This document shows positions 1-8,100 of a stretch of DNA of 9,147 bases, piece by piece. The position numbers and the translations under genes were made by a program. Within the stretch, counting starts at the first letter, position 1, and each line of letters opens with the position of its first letter. Source of the DNA: Bacteroidota bacterium (GTDB lineage Bacteria; Bacteroidota; Bacteroidia; NS11-12g; UBA955). The DNA is taken from assembly GCA_947450015.1 (NCBI GenBank), contig CANFUB010000088.1:1-9147 (forward strand), written 5' to 3'. The notes beneath the pieces were generated by a model that was not told the DNA's origin, did no database searches, and saw only the letters and a program-made list of their open reading frames with translations.

Positions 1-1065
1 ACACAGAATGTACAATTCATGGCCCCTACTACCATTGAACTTTCTACCACTCCAGCTGAGTTTTATGTAGGCATTACTTGTCCTAAACAAAATTTAAGTT
101 CTATTTTCATTAACAATGTTAGAATTGATACCACTAAAGCCACGGTGACATGTACGAATAGAGCATTTATCAATGTTAAGATAAACGCCTTAACCGGTTA
201 TACAATTACTTCTACAAAAGGTTTTCTCGCCTATTTATATGCCAACGGCAACAACGAAAGTTATGCAACAGAGCTTGGCGGTGCTTTTGAACTAAATAAA
301 GCCAAATTGGGCGTAGAACCTAACAATGCGACGAGTTGTGACACTTTTCATAATTTTAGATTTAAAGCTACGAGCGATTCATTGGCTATTTATTTTTGGA
401 AATTTGGCGATGGTACTACACAAAATGGCGATAGTATTGTCAATAAAATCTACAATAAAACAGGCACCTTTAAACTTAATCTGTTTGTGAATTATTTAAA
501 CAGTGATGGTTGCAAAGCAGATACCTTTGAAAAAACCATTACCATTTACAAACGCCCTTATTTTAATTTAGGAAAAGACACAAGTCTTTGTTATGGTCAA
601 TATTATATCATGGCGCCATTTGTAAAACCAAAGTCGAAATTCTTATGGCATAACAGCAGTGAAAATAGGACCTTTAATGCTACCAATACAGGCTTAGTAT
701 ACCTAACGGTAACAGACACCAATCAATGCACTTACACAGATAGTGTTCAACTTAAATTCATTAATTGTGATACCAATTCAATTAAAGTGCCGAATGTTTT
801 TACACCTGGCAATGTCGATGAATTGAACGATTATTTTGAGGCACAATTTACTGGATTTAATAAAATCAATGGCATTGTTTACAACCGTTGGGGTGTGGTT
901 GTTTATCGCTTTACTTATCCTGAGGATGCCTATTGGGATGGTAATTTCCACAACCAAATTGGTCACCCATGTCCAGCAGGTACCTACTACTATATCTATA
1001 AATTCACGAATACAAAAACGAATTTAATTAAGGAAGTTAATGGTACCGTTCAACTGATCCGATAA
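1..1065 (+). CDS. T9SS-secreted surface protein, C-terminal part (PKD + CHU_C sorting domain), 5' truncated by window
   Basis: The frame is open from base 1, so the ATG at 19 is probably internal and the true start lies upstream. Numbering residues from that ATG, 1-92 look like the end of an IgGFc-binding-type domain, with the familiar 'GYTITSTKGFLAYLYANG' and 'ESYATELG' pattern. Residues about 105-177 form a PKD domain with its FGDG turn at 129-132 and a closing 'TGTFKLNLFV' strand. Residues about 180-250 form an Ig-like domain starting 'LGKDTSLCYG' and ending in a Cys-containing strand. Residues 257-348 are a gliding-motility-associated CHU_C domain, with 'VPNVFTPGN', 'YNRWGVVVY', 'YWDGNF', 'CPAGTYYYIYKF' and 'GTVQLIR'. 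In this family that domain acts as a type B T9SS sorting signal, taking the protein through the outer membrane to the surface or medium. The likely role is adhesin or surface architecture, which is inferred. The stop lies 1 bp from the stop of the convergent sugar transferase gene. Confidence 0.9.
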   Translation, partial: TQNVQFMAPTTIELSTTPAEFYVGITCPKQNLSSIFINNVRIDTTKATVTCTNRAFINVKINALTGYTITSTKGFLAYLYANGNNESYATELGGAFELNKAKLGVEPNNATSCDTFHNFRFKATSDSLAIYFWKFGDGTTQNGDSIVNKIYNKTGTFKLNLFVNYLNSDGCKADTFEKTITIYKRPYFNLGKDTSLCYGQYYIMAPFVKPKSKFLWHNSSENRTFNATNTGLVYLTVTDTNQCTYTDSVQLKFINCDTNSIKVPNVFTPGNVDELNDYFEAQFTGFNKINGIVYNRWGVVVYRFTYPEDAYWDGNFHNQIGHPCPAGTYYYIYKFTNTKTNLIKEVNGTVQLIR

Positions 1066-1066
1066 T

Positions 1067-2482
1067 TTATTTTCCTCTGCCTTGCACCATAATTAAAATG
1101 GTATACGCCATAATTTTAAAATCGAGGGCTAAGCTATTATTTTCAATGTATAGAATATCATAGAACAAACGCTCGAGCATTTGATCTATGTTTTCGGCAT
1201 AGCCATATTTTACTTGACCCCAACTGGTAATACCTGGGCGCACTTTATTCAATCGGCTGTAATAAGGTGCACGTTTCATAATTTGATCGATGAAGAATTG
1301 TCTTTCTGGTCGAGGACCAACGACACTCATTTCGCCAATAAGTACATTGTAAAATTGGGGAAATTCATCTAATCTGGTTTTTCTTAAAAACTTACCAATC
1401 TTGGTTATTCTAGGGTCATCTTCTCTGGAAAGTTGCGGTCCATTGCTTTCTGCATCCGGTCGCATTGAGCGAAATTTGATGATCTTGAAAGGCTTGCCCT
1501 TTAGGCCAATTCTTTCTTGTTTAAAAAAGATGGGGCCTTTGCTAGATGTTTTTATTAAGATGGCAATAATTAATAAGAATGGTGAAGAAAGGATTAGTAC
1601 AAAAAGAGAAAAGAAAATATCGAACACACGCTTTGCATTTTTTTGCCATTCAGGCATTACTTCAAAATCTACTTCAATTAATACAGCGCCAAGAATATTA
1701 TTCATTTTTACCATGCGGGTAAACACTGAATACATATCAGGAATAATTTTAATAAAGACAGGTTCGTTTTCAACGATGGTAAGCACATCATTTAATTTTT
1801 GATGATCAGGTGCATCGAGTGCAATTACAAGTTCTTCAACAGCATGTTGCTTAATGAGTACTTCTAGATTTTTATAGCTACCAAGGTATGGCAATTTATC
1901 AACTAATAATTGCGATTGTTCACCATCAATACTTACATAACCTTGAAAAAAGAAACCATTGGTAGTTTTGGCGTTCTTTAAATCATTGAATAATTTTAAA
2001 GCTTTTTCATTTGATCCTACAAGGATTGTATTGAATCCAAATTCGCGTTTTTGTATTTTTCGGTTGATGCCCGTTGAGTGAATAAAGCGACCAATGTAGG
2101 TAACAATTAATTGGAGTGATAGTAAAAGAAAAAATGTTTGATAGTAACCTCTATAACTGCTAACCGAATCATCTAATAACAAGGCGAAGAAAATTACAAA
2201 GGAGCCAAATAAGGTAGTGTAAATGGTTTGTTTTAACTCACGCAAACGCGAGCGTCTGAAGATGTTTTTATAAAATCCAGTAAAATAGTAAAGGATTAAC
2301 CAAAAGGTTGGAATTACGATGATGCCTAAAAGCAATTTTCTATCCTCGCTAATGGCCAATTGATAGTCGCTATGGGCGGTATCTACATAATGTTTTCTGA
2401 ACCAAAAAAGGAGAAACCAAACAAGTGCTGCTGCAAGGTAATCGGTTAAAGCGTATTTGAATATTTGTTTATTTTTGGTCAA
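1067..2482 (-). CDS. Undecaprenyl-phosphate sugar-1-phosphate transferase (exopolysaccharide initiating enzyme, WcaJ/WbaP-like)
   Basis: This is an integral membrane polyprenyl-phosphate hexose-1-phosphate transferase. Such enzymes move a sugar-1-phosphate from a UDP-sugar onto undecaprenyl phosphate and so start a repeat unit of capsule, exopolysaccharide or other glycan. Hydrophobic segments lie at about 10-28, 51-70, 89-104 and 113-134. A CoA_binding_3-like Rossmann region follows at about 150-275 ('NTILVGSNEKALKLF'). The catalytic domain is about 281-471: KRVFD at 284-288, re-entrant hydrophobic helix 286-310, KFRSM at 336-340, RKTRLDEFPQ with the conserved Asp-Glu at 372-373, and GEMSVVGPRPE at 383-393. 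The 471 residues are the usual full length. The start appears to be TTG at 2480-2482: an in-frame stop lies shortly upstream, no ATG lies between, and the next Met is far inside the protein. It is last in a three-gene operon, 11 nt after the lipoprotein gene. The donor sugar cannot be told from sequence. Confidence 0.93.
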   Translation of the reverse strand: MTKNKQIFKYALTDYLAAALVWFLLFWFRKHYVDTAHSDYQLAISEDRKLLLGIIVIPTFWLILYYFTGFYKNIFRRSRLRELKQTIYTTLFGSFVIFFALLLDDSVSSYRGYYQTFFLLLSLQLIVTYIGRFIHSTGINRKIQKREFGFNTILVGSNEKALKLFNDLKNAKTTNGFFFQGYVSIDGEQSQLLVDKLPYLGSYKNLEVLIKQHAVEELVIALDAPDHQKLNDVLTIVENEPVFIKIIPDMYSVFTRMVKMNNILGAVLIEVDFEVMPEWQKNAKRVFDIFFSLFVLILSSPFLLIIAILIKTSSKGPIFFKQERIGLKGKPFKIIKFRSMRPDAESNGPQLSREDDPRITKIGKFLRKTRLDEFPQFYNVLIGEMSVVGPRPERQFFIDQIMKRAPYYSRLNKVRPGITSWGQVKYGYAENIDQMLERLFYDILYIENNSLALDFKIMAYTILIMVQGRGK

Positions 2483-2493
2483 TCTATTTAAAT

Positions 2494-3387
2494 TTATGGA
2501 ACGTAAACAAGTTTTAGGTTATCGACATAAACCAAAGGCTTAAGATCAGGATTTGAGGGGTCTTTATAAACGCCAAAAAATACTCTAATAGTAGTAATTG
2601 ATGTTAGGTCGCCTGTTTCGGGTTTCAGGTTAATGTATATTTTTTTCCAAACATCGTTGGTGGGAAACGCATAGAAAACAGGGTTGCGTGAAATTATTGT
2701 GCCATCGTCGGTAAAAATTCCTACTTGAAAATTGGTATTGCTTTTAAAATCCATTTCTACATAAACATCGGATCCTAATTTGGGCACATTGTAAGAGGCA
2801 ATGGTGGCCACCTCGAAATTTTCGAAAACAGATGGTGAATCGATGCTAATTCTTCCGCAGTAATTTGAATTTGAAAAGGGTTGATTGACACCTGGTAGAT
2901 TGGTAGGAATAACCTTTAAAGAGTCGGTGGTATTATTTAAACCGTATTTAACCAATGAACTTCCAGTGTTTTCAAAATCCAATAACCAATCGAACTTAGC
3001 ATTGGTTTTATAAGCGGTTGTTGGCTGAATTGAATCGATGCGAAGTTGCTTTAAATTTAAAGTATCAATGAAAGCAATGTATGGTTTATAATACTTGCGA
3101 TTATAAGCACTCCCCGTTTCTTTAATACTGGGAAAAATAGTTATTTCAACATTTCCTTCAGCAAAAATTGGAATGGTAGCGGGCAATTCAAAAGTACCTA
3201 CCTCAATACCATTAGCAAATACTTTTGCATCGGTGATATCTTGTGTATTGGCGCCTTGTGTAGGATTGGTGGTTAGTGTAAATTTTTTTATGTGAAGATA
3301 AGACGGGATGGGTTCCTTTTCTTTATCACAACCTAAAAATAAGAGTAAAACAAAACTTAAAATGCTAAATTTAAACAAATGATTCAT
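2494..3387 (-). CDS. Lipoprotein of unknown family with jelly-roll/carbohydrate-binding-like C-terminus
   Basis: I do not recognise the family. The ATG at 3387 is preferred over the upstream in-frame ATG at 3462 because it yields a clean lipoprotein signal: short basic N-terminus, hydrophobic core at about 7-18, and lipobox 'LFLGC' with Cys20 as the acylated residue. The longer start would bury this signal behind 25 residues read from the upstream gene. The mature protein (Cys20 to 297) begins with a charged cluster, DKEKE, resembling the surface-export signals of Bacteroidota lipoproteins. Residues about 28-120 form a beta-rich domain. Residues about 130-297 look like a galactose-binding/CBM jelly roll, with 'DWLLDFENTG' at its start, 'YVEMDFKS' in the middle and 'YVDNLKLVYV' at its end. 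The gene overlaps the oxidoreductase-like gene by 17 nt and sits 11 nt before the sugar transferase gene, suggesting coupled expression. A role in binding or placing the operon's glycan is inference only. Confidence 0.8.
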   Translation of the reverse strand: MNHLFKFSILSFVLLLFLGCDKEKEPIPSYLHIKKFTLTTNPTQGANTQDITDAKVFANGIEVGTFELPATIPIFAEGNVEITIFPSIKETGSAYNRKYYKPYIAFIDTLNLKQLRIDSIQPTTAYKTNAKFDWLLDFENTGSSLVKYGLNNTTDSLKVIPTNLPGVNQPFSNSNYCGRISIDSPSVFENFEVATIASYNVPKLGSDVYVEMDFKSNTNFQVGIFTDDGTIISRNPVFYAFPTNDVWKKIYINLKPETGDLTSITTIRVFFGVYKDPSNPDLKPLVYVDNLKLVYVP

Positions 3388-4336
3388 GCGGAGTATATTG
3401 TATTTGTTGCAATACATTGGCCACATTAATTGCCTCTTCAATTCCAACAAGAGGCGAAACATGGTTAGTAATACAATCTACAAAATTCAGCAAATCTTTT
3501 TGCAATGCATCAAAATAAAGTATTTTTTTTTCAAAAACTTGCATTTTATTAGCTACTGTAAGGTTAGAGTTAGAATCGTTGTAAAGCGACAATTGGTTTT
3601 CCATCATCATGTCTACACGGGTTTCTTCAACCTTATTTAAATCGAAATCGGCTGCTATAATTTTCCCCTTTTGGTAAGCTGTAAAAGTGTTAATCGCATT
3701 TTTACTAAATAGATTATAGGTTATATCGGCCACCGTCCCATTGTCGAATAAAAGGTGCACTTTTAATTCGTCGGGTTGTTGGTTAAAGATATAATGTCTA
3801 TTAACTTTTATTTTAGCAATTGGAGAGGAAACACTTCTTATCACCATGTCGACTGACTCGGCTAAGAAGTTATATTTTTCAAGTTCAGTAAAGGTCTTCA
3901 CATAAGGTAAATGTACCTTAGCAGAAATATTACTTGGGTTGTTGATTAATTGTCTTGCGGTAGTATAGACACTTTGGGTGCCAGAGACATTTGAAAAATA
4001 AAATAGAGACCCTGCTTCTTTCAGCAGTTTTTGAATTTTAACTAAATCATAATAATCAATTTGATTGAATTTCTCAATAATTATATGTTTACTTAAGCGA
4101 ATACAATTGATTAGATTTTCGGCAAGATTAAGATGTTGACCACCACAGAACAAAACAGCATCGGTTCTTTTTGCAAAATCGAGAAATGGATTTAGGCCAT
4201 AGAAGGTTTCAAAATTTTCCGATTTTGATGAATCAAAAACACCTACCAATTCATAATGTTTTTGTTCATTTATAAATGGTAAATATTGATTCACCGAATC
4301 TGTGCTTCCCGCAATTCCAATCTTAATTTTAGACAA
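3371..4336 (-). CDS. Atypical Gfo/Idh/MocA-family oxidoreductase-like protein
   Basis: The order of elements fits the Gfo/Idh/MocA family of NAD(P)-dependent sugar or inositol dehydrogenases. There is an N-terminal Rossmann beta-strand 'KIKIGIAG' (3-10), a strand ending 'VGVFDSS' (31-37), the 'TDAVLFCGG' strand (58-66), 'HIIIEKF' (84-90) where the family has EKP, and a C-terminal helix with 'SPLVGIEEAINVANVLQQI' (294-312). Several signature positions are altered. The glycine motif GxGxxG reads GIAGSTDS, EKP is EKF, and the usual D-x-G-x-H-x-x-D segment reads 'ESVDMVIR' around 160-167, so the customary His is absent. It may act on an unusual substrate or have lost catalysis. Its 321 residues are slightly short for the family. 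The start appears to be TTG at 4334-4336: an in-frame stop lies just upstream and the next Met falls deep inside the protein. It is the first gene of the operon, consistent with making or sensing a nucleotide-sugar, which is inferred. Confidence 0.8.
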   Translation of the reverse strand: MSKIKIGIAGSTDSVNQYLPFINEQKHYELVGVFDSSKSENFETFYGLNPFLDFAKRTDAVLFCGGQHLNLAENLINCIRLSKHIIIEKFNQIDYYDLVKIQKLLKEAGSLFYFSNVSGTQSVYTTARQLINNPSNISAKVHLPYVKTFTELEKYNFLAESVDMVIRSVSSPIAKIKVNRHYIFNQQPDELKVHLLFDNGTVADITYNLFSKNAINTFTAYQKGKIIAADFDLNKVEETRVDMMMENQLSLYNDSNSNLTVANKMQVFEKKILYFDALQKDLLNFVDCITNHVSPLVGIEEAINVANVLQQIQYTPHESFV

Positions 4337-4429
4337 TTGTGATAAAATTTATTTGGTACAAAAATGCATCACCTTGTTATTTGTATCATTATTTTGTTAT
4401 GAACTGTGTACTAAAGAAGATACAATCCT

Positions 4430-5092
4430 ATGCTTAGAAAGTTTGAAGATGCCTATAAACACAAAGGTTTGCGCAATGGACTTACTGATAAGTTAAGGCT
4501 TAAAGGAATCAAGGATGAGACTGTTTTAAAGGCTATAAATACAGTGCCAAGGCACTTTTTTATACCAAGTGAGTTCGAAATTCACGCTTACGAAGACAAA
4601 GCTTTCCCCATTGGAGCGGGTCAAACTATTTCGCAACCTTACACAGTCGCGTATCAAACTCAATTGTTACAAATACAAGTTGGCGATAAGGTTTTGGAGA
4701 TAGGCACCGGCAGTGGTTATCAAGCATCGGTATTATTGGCATGCGGGGCCAATGTTTATAGCATCGAAAGACATGCAAGCTTATCTAAACAAGCAGCATC
4801 GATTTTGAAATTAATTGGCAACCAAAATTTAAATTTAAAAGTTGGTGATGGCACCTTGGGTTGGCAAGAGCATGCACCCTATCATAAAATTATAGTTACG
4901 GCTGGTGCCCCTTCGGTTCCCAAAATATTATTCAATCAATTGATAGAAGGTGGCTTTTTAGTTATACCTGTTGGGAATGACACGAAGCAAAAAATGGTTA
5001 GGATCACTAAACTGGCGGGCAATGAAATAAAGACTGAAATATTTGAGGACTTTAGTTTTGTTCCTTTGATTGGGGAGAATGGTTGGCAATAA
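4430..5092 (+). CDS. pcm: Protein-L-isoaspartate O-methyltransferase
   Basis: This is a cytoplasmic repair enzyme that uses S-adenosylmethionine to methylate L-isoaspartyl (and D-aspartyl) residues in aged proteins, starting their return to normal aspartate. At 220 residues it has typical family length. Visible motifs are the N-terminal 'DAYKHKGLRNGL' helix (7-18), the active-site segment QTISQPY (65-71, Ser68), SAM-binding motif I 'VLEIGTGSGYQ' (88-98), the acidic end of strand 2 'YSIER' (110-114), 'VGDGTLGW' (138-145), 'YHKIIVTAGAP' (151-161) and 'GGFLVIPVG' (174-182). The ATG at 4430 places the expected helix near the N-terminus, so it is kept. The gene diverges from the glycan operon across 93 bp. 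A near-match to the Bacteroidota -7 element (TTATTTTG, one mismatch) lies at 4389-4396 without a well-placed -33 TTG. No terminator is seen in the 84 bp before the next gene. Functional linkage to either neighbour is not implied. Confidence 0.95.
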   Translation: MLRKFEDAYKHKGLRNGLTDKLRLKGIKDETVLKAINTVPRHFFIPSEFEIHAYEDKAFPIGAGQTISQPYTVAYQTQLLQIQVGDKVLEIGTGSGYQASVLLACGANVYSIERHASLSKQAASILKLIGNQNLNLKVGDGTLGWQEHAPYHKIIVTAGAPSVPKILFNQLIEGGFLVIPVGNDTKQKMVRITKLAGNEIKTEIFEDFSFVPLIGENGWQ

Positions 5093-5176
5093 TATTGAGC
5101 ATCTTAACTACTTTATTTAATTGCTTGTCACATAAAATTAATTGTTTGCGTCTATTAGGAAAATCGACCAAACATT

Positions 5177-8100
5177 ATGACATCAAATTTTTCAAACATT
5201 AAGAAATTTTTGCTGATGCCCATGTTGCTTATTGCAATATCGGCATTTTCGCAAACCATGACACTCACATCAAACACTACAGTTTGTCCTGGTGGAACTG
5301 GAACAGCCACAGTTAGTTTTACGGGGGTCACCTACCCTTTTACCCTGTATTGGTATGGCGGTGCAAATGTTCAAGATGGTAATATAACGATTACAGGTAG
5401 CCCACAAACAATAACCTTTACTGGTTCAACCACTACCTACAATTACAACTCGTTTGGAGCGGCACCTTATTTTTATAGCAGTAACGGTGCTTCTTTTGGA
5501 TATTTTGGTGTTGGTATAACACATGACGGAATCGCTCCATTAACGGTAACCTGTAGCGGTGGAACCTTAACCGTGGCCAATATAAAAGGAGGTACAGCGC
5601 CTTATACCGTAGATTTAATGGATGTTGTTAGTGGCACAAGTTTAGTTTCTGGGTCTAGTCCATTAAGTGTAACTTATGGTCAAGGTTGCCCAGCAGGTGT
5701 GCGCGAAACGCAAATAAAAATAACCGATGCCAATGGATGCTATGTTATGCAGGATAGTTTTTCTGTTTATTGTAGAGGACTAAATTTAACAACAGCAACG
5801 ACTGTTGCCAGTTGTACAAATGGCTCGGCTAGTATTACTGGTGTTTCGGGCGGAACAGCACCTTATTCCTATTCATGGAGCAATGGCGCTACTACATCGG
5901 GTATAACAGGCTTAACAATGGGAAATTATAGTTGTTATGTCACAGATGCAGTTGGCTGTGGAGGCGAAGCTTATCTTTATGTCTCTCAGAACCCTCAAAT
6001 TTTGGTGAATACGACTGCGAGCGCAGCAAAATGTTTAAATGCCGATGGCAAGGCTACAGCCTTTATTACTGGAGGCACAGGACCTTTTAAATATTTGTGG
6101 GACAATGGTGCAACAACTGCATCAACAAATACACTTACAGGCAATGCAAACCACACTGTAAAGGTTACTGATGTTAAAGGATGTCTTGGAGAAGCTTCTG
6201 TCTACATTCCAATAAGTACCCCTATTTATGTCAATTATAATACTACGCCAAGTTCGTGTACAAGTAATACTGGTGGAGCCGTTCTAACTGTGAATGGTGG
6301 AACTGCACCTTATACTTACAAATGGTCAGGACTATCGAGTACAACGAATACAATTAGTAGTGTTGATGTTGGTGATTATTCCTTCTTTATTGAAGACGCT
6401 GTAGGGTGTAAACAACAAGGCTATGTATCGGTGCCACCGATTTCACAAATATACGCTACCATAAACCGCAGCGATGCCATTTGTCCAAGCAATATAGGTT
6501 CGGTGTATGTTACTGCATTTGGCACTGCAACACCACTTACATACAAATGGAGCAATGGCGCCACTACCAGTTATATTTCTGCTGCCCCAATTGGTTCATA
6601 CACTTGTCAAATAAAGGATGCCAATCAATGCAGTGTTACAAAATACGAATATGTAGGTCAACAATCACCGGTTACCGTTGGCATTAGTACCACCAGGGCC
6701 AGCTGTATTTTTACGAGCGATGGAACGGCTACAGCAACCCCTTATGGAGGAACTGCCCCTTATAGCTATAAATGGTCGAATGGCGCTACAACCTCAACCA
6801 TTACTGGGTTGAAAGAAGGTCATTATTATGTAAATGTAGCCGATGCAAATGGTTGTAGCAGTTGGCAATATGTGCAAGTCGGCTATAATCCTACCACTAA
6901 TACCTGTTACTGTGAAGTAAGTGGAATTGTTTATGACGATTTGAATTCAAACTGTATTCAAGATGCTGGTGAAGATGGCATTGCCAATACTATGATAAAC
7001 TCAAATGGTGGCGGTTATAGTATAACTGATGAAAACGGATACTATAGTATGAAATTACCAAGTGGTAGCTATGTCATTGAAGAAATAATTAGCAATAACA
7101 ATGCTTTGGCTGCATGTCAATCAAATAATATTAGCTATACTGCCACAACTGGAAGTGTTTGCAATAAGACACTCAATTTTGCCAACAAACTAGCACCTAT
7201 CCACGATATTCAAACCTTTGTGGTTTATAAAAATGCACCTATTCCTGGCAATTATCATACACAAGAACTTATCTTGTTCAATCATGGTAATACAAAAGAA
7301 ACAACGGTTCAAACCAATTACTCGCATGATGGACAATTAAGTTATTTTTCAAGCACGAATCCATTGAAGGTACCTAATTCAAGTTATCCGAATGATTACC
7401 AATTTATCTCACCATTGACGATTAAACCTGGAAAATACAACACCTCGCTAATCAATTTCTTTACACCAACGAATATACCATTGGGTACTGAGGTAGACTT
7501 TTTGGACAGCGCTGCTTATGATTCACCTGTATACGTAAAATGGCTGAGCGGAGAATCAACGCCATGGAATAATATTTATAGTTCTACAACAGTGGTTCGC
7601 AGTTCTTGGGATCCTAACTATAAAGAAGTTTTTCCTAAGGGAACAGGAAACGATGGGATTATTCCACTCTCGGTTAAAGATTTTAGATATGTTATACATT
7701 TCGAAAACAATGGCACAGCACCTGCTCAGAAAGTTGTTTTAATTGATACCTTAAAATCTGATTTTGAGATGGAGACACTTGAAGTAATTGGTGCTTCGCA
7801 TGGTGTTAAAACCACGATGAGTGCTGATGGTGTCTTAACATTTACATTCGACAATATAAATTTAGCGGCTACCCCAAAAGGTGTTTATAATGCATTTGCA
7901 CAAGGTTGGGTGGCCTATAATATTCAACCAAAAACTAGCAGTGTAAAAGTAGGCACGCAGTTAAAAAATATGGCTGGCATTTATTTCGATTATAATGAAC
8001 CGGTATTCACCAATACGACCGTGAATACTTACGTAAAAAACACGAGCAATCTAAATTCTATTTCGACCAACAAACAAGGATTAATAGTATATCCAAATCC

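Noticed and set aside
1401..1802. 133-codon plus-strand open frame inside the sugar transferase gene
   Set aside because: It is antisense to a well-conserved catalytic domain and resembles no known protein; a shadow frame.
3388..3462. Extended N-terminus of the lipoprotein starting at the ATG at 3462
   Set aside because: It would place 25 residues encoded within the overlapping gene before a clean lipoprotein signal peptide; the start at 3387 gives a normal lipobox at Cys20.
3386..3640. 84-codon plus-strand open frame opposite the oxidoreductase-like gene
   Set aside because: It is a low-complexity product antisense to a recognisable gene, with no start-site support.
5121..5148. Possible promoter for the secreted protein (TTG at 5121 and ATTGTTTG at 5141-5148)
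   Set aside because: The -7 candidate lacks the TA of the TAnnTTTG consensus; spacing alone is not enough support.
6481..6687. 68-codon open frame in another frame of the SprB-repeat region
   Set aside because: It is an out-of-frame reading of the repeats and has no independent evidence.
5786..6886. Repeat array considered as CRISPR or DNA satellite
   Set aside because: The similarity is at protein level with diverged DNA and about 73-codon units in frame; there is no short identical repeat with spacers.
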